Made by a program: the position numbers and the translations under genes. Shown one piece after another: positions 57,201 through 64,000 of a stretch of DNA of 64,000 nucleotides (position 1 is its first letter; the number at the start of each line of letters is the position of its first letter). Below the pieces are notes generated by a model. It was not told where the DNA came from, ran no database searches, and worked only from the letters and a program-made list of their open reading frames with translations. The DNA comes from Sycon ciliatum (lineage: Eukaryota > Porifera > Calcarea > Leucosolenida > Sycettidae). Location: the NCBI RefSeq assembly GCF_964019385.1, contig NC_088644.1, forward strand, positions 39,684,493 to 39,748,492, given 5' to 3'.

Positions 57201-60200
57201 CTTCGGCGGCGATATACAGCAGATGTTCCACCAGGTACAGATTCGGGAAGAAGATCAACCATCCCAACGCTTCCTTTGGCGAGGCATGAAACGTGACAGA
57301 GAGCCGGACGCGTACCAAATGAAGGCGATGACGTTCGGAGCGGTATGCTCGCCTGCCTCGGCCCAGTTCGTGATGCGGAGGAATGCTGAGGAGTTCAGGG
57401 ACAACCACGAAGAAGCTGTCTACGAAATCAACCGCAAGCACTACATGGACGACTACTTCGATTCAACGCCAACAGTGGAGACAGCTGTCGCCAGAGCGCT
57501 TCAAGTCGTCAAGATCCACAAAGCCGGCGGGTTCACCATTCGTAGCTGGGTAAGCAACTCGTCAGAGGTCCTAGCAAGCGTGCCACCCGAGCTCAGGTCC
57601 GACAGCGCTCTCACGATCGACAGCGGTGAAACGGCCACCCCGACCGAGAAGACCCTTGGCCTCAAATGGATGCCGCGGGAGGACATCTTCAGCTTCAAGC
57701 TAAGTGCACGACTGGTGACACAAGAAGCAGAAGTGACGCAGCCGACAAAGCGACATGTGCTACGCATGTGCATGTCAGTATTTGATCCGCTTGGCTACCT
57801 GGCATTTCACACGGTATCGGCAAAGGTACTTCTCCAGCGGATATGGCGCACCGGAGTCAGCTGGGACCAGCCGCTACCGGATGACCTCGTGACATGCTGG
57901 AAAGAGTGGTGGCAAATGCTACTCAAGCTGAGCGAGCTGTCTGTGCCACGCCCCTACAGTGAAGATATGACCAAGAGAGCCCAAGTTCAACTACACGTCT
58001 TTGGAGACGCCAGCGAGTCGGCCTTTGCGGCTGCAGCCTACCTCAGAGTCACCTTCGCCGACGGGAGTGCCCAGGTCGCTTTCGTGCTGGGAAAAGGAGG
58101 AGGTGGCTGCGTGAATACCTGCCGCCGTTGACGAAGTGGCATCAGCGACAGCAGAAAGAGGTCAAGGTCAATGACATAGTCGTGATTGCCGACAGAGACC
58201 TACCCAGAGGCAGCTGGCCGAAAGGTACCATTACGGCCGTCTATCCCGGCACCGATGGACATGTCAGAGTGGCCGACGTCAAGACAGCGTCCGGGACATA
58301 CCGCAGGCCGGTGTCAAAGATCTGTGTGCTGGACGTTCTGAATGAGGGTGACGCTTGAAGACGTCACCGGGGGGAGGATGTTGGTACGACCAAGTCACCC
58401 CACAGATCTCCACTAGTAACTTGCTCAGTTTAGACCAAGACATGAATAACCTTGGGTAGTAGTAAACCTAGGTGCTGTTGTGCACATGTCTGTACTGTTC
58501 CCCGGCCCTCAGTTACCTCAGCCTGCTCATGACTACTGTGTGTTGTGTCTTGTTGATGTCCCTATTCATAACTGCTGCATGCATTCATTGCTAGTTCCAT
58601 GCATAGTTCTTTGTCCTACTGTGGCGGGAAGGTCGTCTCGTGCAGCCGCAATGATCAGCTGCGCTATGGAGGTTCAGTTCCGGCAAACATGCGTGTGGAT
58701 TTGCATTTTGCTGCTTGATTTTGATGTATTTGGGGGCAGTGCAAGGAAAGAGCTTGCTGGTGCAGTTGTTGTGTTCTTGGTCTTTGGCTGTTTCTGTTAC
58801 TACCAGGTAGTAGCTAGCCTTTTGAAGTATTGCAATCAGTTTGCAATGGATACAGTCTTCTCCTAGTGATAATAATCATAATATTCTATAAACCTCAGAC
58901 TCTGTGTTGTGAGTGAGAATACCGGCGCAAACACAAACCGTGAACTAAAACCAGCGCAAACGCTTCCCGCTTTACAGTACACAAATACAGGAGACAAGAA
59001 GCTCTTTTTCTATCACCCGGAGTAACAGTTAGCTTCACGCTCTGGGTGGTCATCAGACAGCCACTCCATTAAAGTTACAGCAAACCAGCCTCTTGTCTCC
59101 TGCATTCGTGTCAGCCATTCTACGTGTGTAAGGTCACACATGTTACCGTGTTGTCGGCCACTCTTCTCTGCACTGTTTCTGTCACCTCTCCGCTGTATAA
59201 CATTCATCGTGCTCAGTTCAGCTTCTTTTAGGCTGCACTCTACCAGATAAGAAGGCATCAGAAGTACTTGTGGAAGAATAGAACTTTTTTCTTCTTCGCA
59301 AAGTGTTGTTTGTGAGGACCTTGAAGCTTGTTCATTCCAAGACTCTCGGTGGGTTTGGAAGTGATCACAACATCGCAGTGAGTGGTCGAAGGACAAGTTG
59401 CAGAAAAAAAGGACTAACAGCATCAAGCCATTCAAGGTACCTATCCGAGGGATTCAATTGGATTTCACCCTATCTCCACTGAAGGTAATACTTCAAACAA
59501 GTACTAGTGCCTGTTGCTAGATCAGAGTGGACGCTCTACTAGCACTATCCATCACCCCCACACCACCACCACACACTCACACACACACGCGCACACGAAC
59601 ACACGCACACACGCACACACACGCCCACACACACATGTGCACACATGAAGGCGACACGCTCACCTGCAACTCGCGTAGGAGAGGCACAGATGACGAAAGT
59701 GAATAGTTCACGGCGCTTGTTTGAAATAGAGATTTGATCAGGCGCACAACCGTTTCCGGAAACATCTTTGCAGTGGGGTCTAGGCACTGATCAACAGACT
59801 GGAGTATAGGCTTAGCAGCTTCATCCAATTGCAGCTTACGATCACTTGTAATATGAGAGCACACACTGCATAAACGCTCCGTGCTTTCCCTCGTGTACTG
59901 CCAAAGTCGGTTGCTTAGCACGCCGGATGTTTTCTCCGTGCATGCCAGTACAATGGCGGCTTGAACAAGGTCCCTGCTACAGGAGAGCGCATCAGCTACA
60001 ATGATAGGTTGAAGCCTGCAGGCAGATACACACGCACATATCCGTTCAAGCACAGATACAAGCACACACGCATGCACGCAGCCACACACACAGCGCAAAA
60101 GATTCAAGTTCTGCCAGATTTTTTCCTGAAGTCCCCCGGGTCCTGCAACTGGAAGGGTCACAACTCCATTTTCGACTTGCCCGTATGGCGACTGTTGTCC

Positions 60201-61075
60201 TTATGCCTCGAGAGAGACCAGCTCTCCAAGGATCTTTGAGATCCGAACGCTACTGGATGTGAGCACCATGTAGCCGACCTTGAGTTTATGACCATTGGTC
60301 TCAACTGTATGCCACCAGTATGGCCTTGTCTTGTGAATTCTCGGGGGAAACCCCTGCATGGAAGACATGTATTTGGCCACAGTATCAGTTGAACACGCCG
60401 CTCATCACTGCACAGCGCCGCCGTACATACCCTTGTGTTTGAACTACACTGGATAGGTGCTGTGTGGCCAACACCACCCTCAGCTGATCCACACTAAGGC
60501 AGGCAGCATGAACAGGGACTAGCCACAGTGCCGACACATTCACCACCAGTGACTGCTCCGTTGATGACGCAGAACACGTACCACGACCCTGTCGGCAGCC
60601 AAATACTTTGCCTGGTGCCTGCAGCTTGGCCAGGTAGTCACGGAAAACATGTGCTCGGTCCAGGGTTATCGACAAGGAGCCAGACGCAACCTCCTCAAGA
60701 CTGGATATGCCAAGTTCTGCCTTCGCTGCTTCCAAAGCAGCAATGGACACCTATAAAATCAAACACAGACACACAAGATAATAAATTCAATGCATTATGA
60801 CCGATTATGACATGTCATGTGCATGTACACGGTTCCACATCACAAGTCCAATCTCCACGATATGATGGCAGAGAGGGAGAGAGAGTGTGTGTGTGTAGGG
60901 GGGGGGGTATGGGGTGTGCGTGCTTGTGGCGATTCGCATACATACAGCTGGAATCAGTGGTGGCCAATTCAGGAGCCTTGCAAGCATCATCAAAATCCAC
61001 AGCACAATGTGTTCATGTTCACAGCAATCATAGCTGCGGCCACCCATATGGTCAGAGGCCACGGGAGCCGCCAAT
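45058..61075 (-). CDS. Unrecognised multi-exon protein-coding gene (5' end not found)
   Basis: Seven exons join in phase on the minus strand: 60946-61075, 60431-60750, 59664-60015, 52215-52698, 51356-51394, 50360-50439 and 45058-45318 (1,666 nt, about 554 residues, TAG stop at 45058). Every border is AG/GT, and each split codon is completed by the next exon, which is strong support for a real gene. The protein looks mostly helical, with Leu/Ala-rich segments such as SSLEEVASGSLSITLDRAH, ETVVRLIKSLFQTSA and DMRLVNLVRECVWHAFLL. I see no transmembrane segment or known catalytic motif. An ARM/HEAT-like fold is a guess; I do not recognise the family. The first exon found starts with the last base of a codon, so at least one exon is missing, perhaps near 61.1-61.9 kb, facing ABHD11. 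The 52699-59663 intron holds the BEL/Pao element; the last intron holds Harbinger and gypsy debris. The last exon is the least certain. Confidence 0.62.
45366..45570. repeat. (AC)n tract with ACACAAACAGAC units
   Basis: About 205 bp of AC-rich repeats, with five ACAAACAGAC-type units inside. It starts about 48 nt upstream of the putative last acceptor of the unnamed gene. Confidence 0.95.
45654..45840. mobile_element. pogo/Tigger-like MITE, family C, copy 2
   Basis: Same ends and interior as the 33380 copy (TACAGTCAGACCTCCCTTAT to TAAGCGAGGTCTGACTGTA). It lies in the last intron of the unnamed gene. Confidence 0.8.
45901..46137. mobile_element. Inverted-repeat element with about 90-bp arms
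   Basis: Left arm starts TTAGGAATTGTGTGTTGCTC; the right arm is its near inverse ending CACACAATTCCCTAA. It lies in the last intron of the unnamed gene. Confidence 0.75.
46430..46742. repeat. Long palindrome, about 313 bp, arms about 145 bp
   Basis: Left arm from TTTTGACTGCATTTTTGAG; right arm ends CAAAAAATGCAGTCAAAA. The centre near 46575-46592 contains AACACGAACC and inverse. Arms differ at only a few sites, so the RNA would form a long hairpin. Confidence 0.85.
47015..47357. mobile_element. MITE with TAAGGACGTTTAGC ends
   Basis: Left end TAAGGACGTTTAGCAATGCG; right end the inverse CGCGTTGCTAAACGTCCTTA. The AGCAATGCGAA segment recurs at 47105, so the left end may be doubled. Confidence 0.75.
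47440..48340 (+). pseudogene. PIF/Harbinger transposon remnant: Myb-like protein and DDE transposase pieces
   Basis: At 47470-47760 a trihelix/Myb-like motif occurs twice: LPSAEQCENRWKNLMKR and PSNVKNRWKNLMMRYK. At 47990-48232 the transposase DDE part reads CGWLGSVHGARVFDNSPL, GSFMVGDSACPQLPWLMTSF and DNGQLTAEQVNYNFKHSST, the signature of HARBI1-like DDE_Tnp_4 proteins. Several frameshifts and stops show it is dead. A 55-bp segment at 48308-48362 recurs at 49737-49791. Confidence 0.8.
48440..49170 (+). pseudogene. Ty3/gypsy integrase C-terminal fragment
   Basis: Disrupted frames read HLLIASEPLLYAESHWVD, ARSAQIRDLVDDALSRIDF, VGDRVMLLRPDRHQKRQ and STVIISKPGRRDKTVNVALL, the pattern of the C-terminal part of gypsy integrases that ends with an SH3-like fold. 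After the stop near 49125 a purine tract (CTGGGGGAGAGG) runs into TGTTGTGCAACTG at 49146, which could be the start of a 3' LTR, but no matching 5' LTR was found. This piece and the gag-protease fragment may come from one element or two; the host exon at 45058-45318 lies between them, which favours two. Confidence 0.7.
49826..50142. mobile_element. Inverted duplication of a Harbinger transposase C-terminus
   Basis: Two arms (49831-49903 and 50058-50142) are inverted copies. Read on the minus strand, the left arm encodes HSIAIMEEEDVEDFLDNLPE; read on the plus strand, the right arm encodes VEDVEDFLDNLPEGNV. The left copy extends as THTIVAAFVLHSIAI, resembling the HARBI1 C-terminus. Both are fragments. 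Confidence 0.65.
50578..50660. repeat. (AC)n tract in an intron of the unnamed gene
   Basis: CACACGCACGCACG then a pure AC run. Confidence 0.95.
50869..50911 (-). ncRNA. Degenerate hammerhead-like motif in an intron of the unnamed gene (sense strand)
   Basis: Stem I GCTGT pairs fully with terminal ACAGC, and CTGATGA is intact. GAAAC has become AAAAC, stem II is weak and the cleavage triplet reads GCC, so it is probably inactive. Confidence 0.35.
51173..51305. repeat. C-run and (AC)n tract in an intron of the unnamed gene
   Basis: A C run of about 20 near 51190-51209, then CACCCACA units and AC repeats. Confidence 0.95.
51840..52099. mobile_element. MITE with GGGGCCGTCC ends, family E, copy 2
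   Basis: About the same sequence as the 27656 copy, including CAACCCCCTCCCACCCCATA. It lies in an intron of the unnamed gene. Confidence 0.8.
53015..53569 (+). repeat. 5' LTR of the BEL/Pao element
   Basis: The 555-bp direct repeat has TG...CA ends, is preceded by CAAAC, and is followed at once by the primer-binding site. It contains a 128-codon open frame duplicated in the other LTR, with no sign of being a gene. Confidence 0.95.
53594..55894 (+). CDS. BEL/Pao gag-like protein (DUF1759 type)
   Basis: A 766-codon frame begins at the ATG 53594, 25 bases past the 5' LTR. Its first third is Ser/Glu/Arg-rich. A coiled-coil-like region (for example HLQSELRRTRRELDLHKS) fills roughly residues 270-400. 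The C-terminal third has the DUF1759 gag pattern with FNGDPASWPMFRHMF, LKGKAKDTVKAML and VIMKLPNSLKRQW. The frame ends just as the first Cys/His zinc knuckle appears in the frame one base back (the pol frame). So pol is reached by a -1 shift, or the element has a frameshift lesion here; most BEL/Pao elements use one long frame. Confidence 0.88.
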   Translation: MAEEQRTSARSTKGVAPRRLGFEDEESATSPRTSFNRQTPSLASSRTSGSAPSVMEARCALLEARKRVAEAEADLASLNLERASRRSGTPKSSSPAMREEVFEEERRSEMQAPTAANGSDEVSVLYPAKSVQSGQTSDPDLIDLSADSVCDPRTVKSCSTSGRTVERLQGVGKNSVLVSDSVSTGTQRTEQVEQGTSASSHIPYSMAERADATPLALAPSALQALQGSPEPVNLPEQSAVTAHNAQSQANEDALSHAHRMIDCLQQSLQQSADESHEKDLVVQHLQSELRRTRRELDLHKSTAQAENSDLYDCNTELRAELDKMKRVSEQRKVEFEAMACQRQRSREELQEIEEQAARAEGDKDHLRELLSQARQSAEQQQRKADQWRQLFLEECAARGSPADRAVEQRRDTVTDTSSPGNDARFHAVHEYEPRPAELRGARSVDKSSSYHRRTPAEYHQPVPKDTEDVESLGDKAEPTQHLPPAARARDQPIADEEHTPAQAAQTSVVTAVSQLAEALAGHLTTATQRHGSQDTGSDLHKIVARQSTAKDLPEFNGDPASWPMFRHMFTSSTSECKFSNAENMARLQKALKGKAKDTVKAMLIVPDNVDRVMQTLEMRFGQPEQVIQTIIDGVKKLKPAGEEDFEALIDTANAVGNLVATMQLMNDTGHLTNPTLRQEVIMKLPNSLKRQWGEFVHTQQTGVTLATLSEWLSQRADAISHVRRLTATDRAEKPPSGRRPGGLRGHEKNNAVSARKPDTPLPTATP
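55891..58131 (+). pseudogene. BEL/Pao pol: zinc knuckle, protease, reverse transcriptase, partial RNase H; integrase missing
   Basis: The frame carries CFGCGHQVRDCPKK-type knuckles, a protease segment with FALLDEASTVTLLD, a long linker typical of Peptidase_A17 proteins, and reverse transcriptase blocks GKLRLVFDAAA, FGGDIQQMFHQVQI and YMDDYFDS. An RNase H start, VFGDASESAFAAAAY, follows. It breaks off after FVLGK at about 58095. The next sequence belongs to the tail domain normally several hundred residues downstream, and is in another frame, so pol stops at 58131. The usual integrase core (zinc-binding plus DDE) is absent. The missing part must be supplied in trans for any movement. Confidence 0.9.
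58100..58358 (+). pseudogene. BEL/Pao C-terminal tail (DUF5641-like) left after the internal deletion
   Basis: In a frame different from pol, this piece reads RRWLREYLPPLTKWHQ, then VNDIVVIADRDLPRGSWPKG and TYRRPVSKICVLDV. That is the DUF5641 domain usually found after the integrase of BEL/Pao pol. The deletion joint lies near 58094-58101, in the purine run GGAAAAGGAGGAGG. Confidence 0.8.
58379..58933 (+). repeat. 3' LTR of the BEL/Pao element
   Basis: Second copy of the 555-bp LTR, preceded by the polypurine tract ending at 58378 and followed by the CAAAC duplication. No difference from the 5' LTR was seen by eye. Confidence 0.95.
59013..59435 (-). other. Unassigned 140-codon ORF inside an intron
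   Basis: The frame contains HVEWLTRMQETRGWFAV and ends DDHPEREANCYSG. It lies between the BEL/Pao element and the exon 59664-60015. An acceptor-like TTAG is near 59417, but the flanking exons already join in phase without it. Its end resembles the hammerhead-like repeat (GCTGT CTGATGA...), so it may be repeat-derived. Confidence 0.25.
59573..59638. repeat. (AC)n tract in an intron of the unnamed gene
   Basis: It lies some 25 nt past a donor at 59663; (GT)n on the sense strand. Confidence 0.95.
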
Positions 61076-61369
61076 CTGAAATTCATTGTAACCACTGCAC
61101 TTTGGTCTCGTGAAGGCTGTTGCCAAGTAATTATTTGAGCGTTTCTAAAATCGAGTGGATGTACAGTGGTTGGCTGTAGTCTGTCCCCACAGGATACCGC
61201 GATTCCGCGGACGCGCAATTTTCCGCGTTATCCGCTTTCATAAAACTGTACGCTAAATGTGTACCAATGACAGAGAACTCGTGCATAATGACCGCATTAT
61301 ACCGCATAACCCCGCATATTTGCCGCATAGTTATAGCATAATTTTAGGATTTTGTCCTCGTGTGACGTG

Positions 61370-61600
61370 ACGGTGTAGTGTGTGCGCTGCTCTGGTCTGG
61401 ACCCATACTCCTGACGTCCATGACACACTATTTTGGGTCCCTGGTTCGAATCCTGGTGGTGACAGTCAATTTTTTCTTCAGATTTTTCCCTTCTCAGGCT
61501 TCTGTGTCTTTCCCTCAAACCAATATTGGCAATAATGCTGCGCTGGTCTTCTATTTTACCTGTTGTTTTTTTTTTAGCAAAAAGCAGTAAAAATTTCGAA
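61370..61600 (+). mobile_element. Possible tRNA-derived SINE, copy 2
   Basis: CCCTGGTTCGAATCCTGGTG at 61439 with TGGTGACAGTCA, CCCTCAAACC and a T-rich run after it; same layout as 39590-39765. Confidence 0.4.
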
Positions 61601-61941
61601 TGCCCTGGCAAAATGATCACGTGACTTTGAAGAATGCAATTCAAAAAATTGAAGTGATCATTCTGCGAGATGAAAGAAACTATTGTTCGTAGTTCTGTCC
61701 GAGTATCTTCCTGGCCGAAATCCACTGCAAAGAAACGAGATAGATGTTCTCTAGGCTTATCGGGTGCGTTAGGTATCCGACTTACTTATTTTAGTACTTT
61801 CGTTCGGGTCGTAGACGTACGAACACACCTTGGCCAAATACTTTCGACATTTCCATTTCAGGAAAAGGGTCCAACATTGTCCCCCATCCATCCAGCTATT
61901 TGATCTTGTGGTTCTTTTAGTCATTGGACGATCTGTGGACC

Positions 61942-62814
61942 ATGACGGTAATTGGTCAACAACTACTACGAACTCCATTTCTGGCCGGATTTGGACGCGC
62001 AACAGCGACAGCAATCCGCTGCAAATCGTCGAGCAGCTACGTAGCAACAGGAGAAGAAATTGTGTCTGGAAAGCCACCGGTTGTGATTTTGCACGGAGCG
62101 CTGGGCAGCGGCACGAACTGGAAATCACTTTCTCTTCGGATAAGCTCTGCGCTGAACCGTCCTGTTTATGCATTGGATGCTCCGAATCACGGCGAGAGCG
62201 AATGGACTGCTACTATGAGCTACGATTCGATGGCGGAAAGTGTGCTGGAGTTTATGCGTGAAAAATCGCTGACTAAAATCGACCTGATTGGTCACAGCAT
62301 GGGTGGAAAGACTGTCATGGTTGTTGCCCAGAAACACCCAGAAGTTGTTGAGAAACTCATCGTAGTCGATTCAGCACCGACGCATTCGACCGGCGTAGGT
62401 GCGGTCGCTGGATTTGTACGCACCATGAAAGAGCTCGATTTGTCGACATTGTCACGACGGGCACAGGTCGCGCCGGCGTTAGAGGACGGTATTCCGAACA
62501 AAGGCGTGCGCGAATTCATTGCCATGAACGTCAGCAAGAACACCAGCACGAACAAGCTCTATTGGAGATGCAATCTGGATGCCATTCAGAAGTTCCTCCC
62601 GGAAATGGCAACGTTCCCGCACTTCGACGGCAACTCTTCCGTACCGACTTTATTCATAGGGGGAGAAGACTCTGATTACATCACGGAGGAAATTCATCCA
62701 GAGATTCGTCGATTGTTCGCCGATGTTGAAATCAAAAAGATACCCGGCAGCCATTGGGTGCACTACGACAATCCTAGTGGATTCCTGCAAGAGACTCTTT
62801 CTTTCCTGGCATAG
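61942..62814 (+). CDS. ABHD11: ABHD11-type alpha/beta hydrolase, likely mitochondrial
   Basis: The 290-residue ORF has no introns. It carries the alpha/beta-hydrolase order seen in ABHD11: VVILHGALGSGTNWKSL with the oxyanion-hole His-Gly at 51-52, a DAPNHGESEW segment near 79-88, the nucleophile elbow GHSMGG (Ser119), a VVDSAPT segment near 141-147, FIGGEDSDYI near 238-247, and GSHWVHYDNP near 269-278 with the probable catalytic His271. The N terminus (MTVIGQQLLRTPFLAGFGRA, then Arg/Ser-rich) is short on acidic residues and fits a mitochondrial targeting peptide, as known for ABHD11, which in mammals binds and protects the 2-oxoglutarate dehydrogenase complex. I chose the ATG at 61942; the frame is open a little further upstream but without an ATG. 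It lies head to head with the unnamed minus-strand gene, so a shared promoter in 61.1-61.9 kb is possible. A CT/GT microsatellite follows at 63122-63251. Confidence 0.94.
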   Translation: MTVIGQQLLRTPFLAGFGRATATAIRCKSSSSYVATGEEIVSGKPPVVILHGALGSGTNWKSLSLRISSALNRPVYALDAPNHGESEWTATMSYDSMAESVLEFMREKSLTKIDLIGHSMGGKTVMVVAQKHPEVVEKLIVVDSAPTHSTGVGAVAGFVRTMKELDLSTLSRRAQVAPALEDGIPNKGVREFIAMNVSKNTSTNKLYWRCNLDAIQKFLPEMATFPHFDGNSSVPTLFIGGEDSDYITEEIHPEIRRLFADVEIKKIPGSHWVHYDNPSGFLQETLSFLA

Positions 62815-63117
62815 TACAGACAGTGTACATACTGGCTGGTGCTGATCCTAGCAGTATGGTCATGCTTCAGTACAATGTACTGTAGTCAGTGGTGATGGTG
62901 TATGTACATGTTCAGCACCAGCAGTTTCACATGCACCCGCCGATGTTCTACTAGTACTAGTCGTGCACAAACCTGAGTCTACTTGTAGATCAAGTGCACG
63001 CGTGCGTACTAACTGCACAGGTTGACATGTAGTTCAAGTCTGCTCGAGGTGTCCCGATGGTGTAGCATTGCCGTATGTCCACCTTCAGCCGAACTACTTC
63101 GAACATTCTTGCACGGC

Positions 63118-63180
<63 letters not shown>

Positions 63181-63212
63181 GTCTCTCTCTCTCTCTCTCT
63201 TCCTCTCTGTCG

Positions 63213-63251
<39 letters not shown>

Positions 63252-64000
63252 TGTCTCTTTTCACTTCCTTATAGCCATGGGATAAATATTTATTTATTTT
63301 GGTTTCCATGCTGGTCATGGAAACCACCAACAGAAATAGGCAATTTTTCTAGCGCAGCAGCTGCTACTTCGTACCTCATTTTACTTTTATGCTTCTGCAT
63401 GCAGTACTTCACACTGGCCTTATGAGCACATAGACGGTTCTGGCTGAAAGTGAGATGCGATCTGCACGGACCAGTTGTCTTCAACTTACGCGTAGTTGTT
63501 TAGGTCACTGTGCCTAGTTCCCCGTGCGTGGAGAGACTGGGTGGTGTGCATTGAGAAAAGACAGGTGCTCAATCCCCGGGCCATGGCCAGAAAACCATTT
63601 CTGCAGTTTGCATGGTATATGTGGTGGTCCTGAGTTTCGCAAGCTCTTTCTCTCTCTCTCTCTATTCAACTCGAATGGTGCCAGGAGGCCGCACGGGGGC
63701 GGTCAATGATCTCAAGTATGTGTGTGTGCGTGTGTGTGTGTGTCGAAAATCTGTGGGTGCACACCCAGTGCATTTGCAGATTCGCGTGCTTCTCTTGCGA
63801 CGGGCGTATACATGGTACATGGTGTGTGTCGATGTAAGGTACAGTCACTATGAGGGAGTGCTAAAAACGAATTTACTACTCCATGCTCATAACACAGTAG
63901 TGCTGGGGTTTGGCGGATTCCTTCACAGCCTTGTTTTGGTTCCATACACTGCCAGACCAGTAGCTGTGCAGTAGAGTCGAATGCCACAGCCTAAAGTTAA
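62815..64000. other. Sequence 3' of ABHD11
   Basis: Holds the CT/GT microsatellite and a short TC tract at 63646. No gene was seen. Confidence 0.5.
63122..63251. repeat. (CT)n then (GT)n microsatellite 3' of ABHD11
   Basis: CT at 63122-63206 broken by a CGCGCGCG block, then GT at 63216-63251. Confidence 0.95.

Larger units (their letters stand above)
53015..58933 (+). mobile_element. BEL/Pao LTR retrotransposon, recent, integrase-deleted
   Basis: The 5,919-bp element has two 555-bp LTRs (53015-53569 and 58379-58933) that start TG, end CA and look identical by eye. A 5-bp direct duplication, CAAAC, flanks it (53010-53014 and 58934-58938), the size expected for BEL/Pao. A primer-binding site starting TGGTCCTTCGAGCCGG follows the 5' LTR at 53571, and a purine tract GGGGGGAGGA precedes the 3' LTR. 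Inside are a gag frame, then a pol frame with zinc knuckles, aspartic protease, reverse transcriptase and the start of RNase H, then only the C-terminal tail normally found after integrase. It sits in an intron of the unnamed minus-strand gene, antisense to it. Confidence 0.95.

Overview
This window is nuclear DNA of an animal, probably a marine invertebrate; a sponge or another early-branching lineage is possible but is not proven by the sequence. The evidence is GT/AG introns, a Dispatched-type Hedgehog-release protein, VPS13, DALRD3 and ABHD11 homologues, and a very high load of MITEs, LINEs and LTR elements including BEL/Pao and Ty3/gypsy. There are no bacterial-style operons.

Layout. At 3333-8945 (minus) lie the first nine coding exons of a VPS13 lipid-transfer protein; the gene runs off the left end. 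About 9-12.7 kb is intergenic. At 12758-25220 (minus) is a complete ten-exon Dispatched homologue whose exon phases all agree (1,248 residues). The stretch 25.2-34.3 kb has no host gene I can support and holds MITEs, hairpins, hammerhead-like motifs and a 418-bp CT tract. A 5'-truncated LINE with an open reverse transcriptase frame sits at 34.3-36.6 kb. Four internal exons of DALRD3 lie at 38213-40644 (minus), with a 32-copy 20-bp minisatellite in the adjoining intron. From 42 to 50 kb is a graveyard of transposons: Ty3/gypsy gag-protease and integrase pieces, Harbinger transposase remnants, and long inverted repeats. A seven-exon gene I cannot name runs on the minus strand from 61075 to 45058; its phases match across all joins. 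One of its introns holds a young BEL/Pao retrotransposon (53015-58933) with 555-bp LTRs that look identical, a 5-bp target duplication, and an internal deletion that removed the integrase. An ABHD11-type hydrolase (61942-62814, plus) closes the set as an uninterrupted ORF, head to head with the unnamed gene.

The host genes do not form one pathway; they are ordinary housekeeping or signalling genes in a repeat-rich setting. The most interesting signals are: (1) a dispersed family of about 44-nt hammerhead-ribozyme-like motifs whose stems co-vary between copies, three of them in introns in the sense orientation; (2) all four long AG tracts on the plus strand lie 4-22 nt upstream of a 3' splice site of a minus-strand gene, so they read as (CT)n polypyrimidine tracts; (3) the integrase-less but recently mobile BEL/Pao element; (4) a hairpin family showing full-length and almost solo-terminus forms; (5) a furin-like tetra-arginine site and the ion-pathway aspartates in Dispatched.
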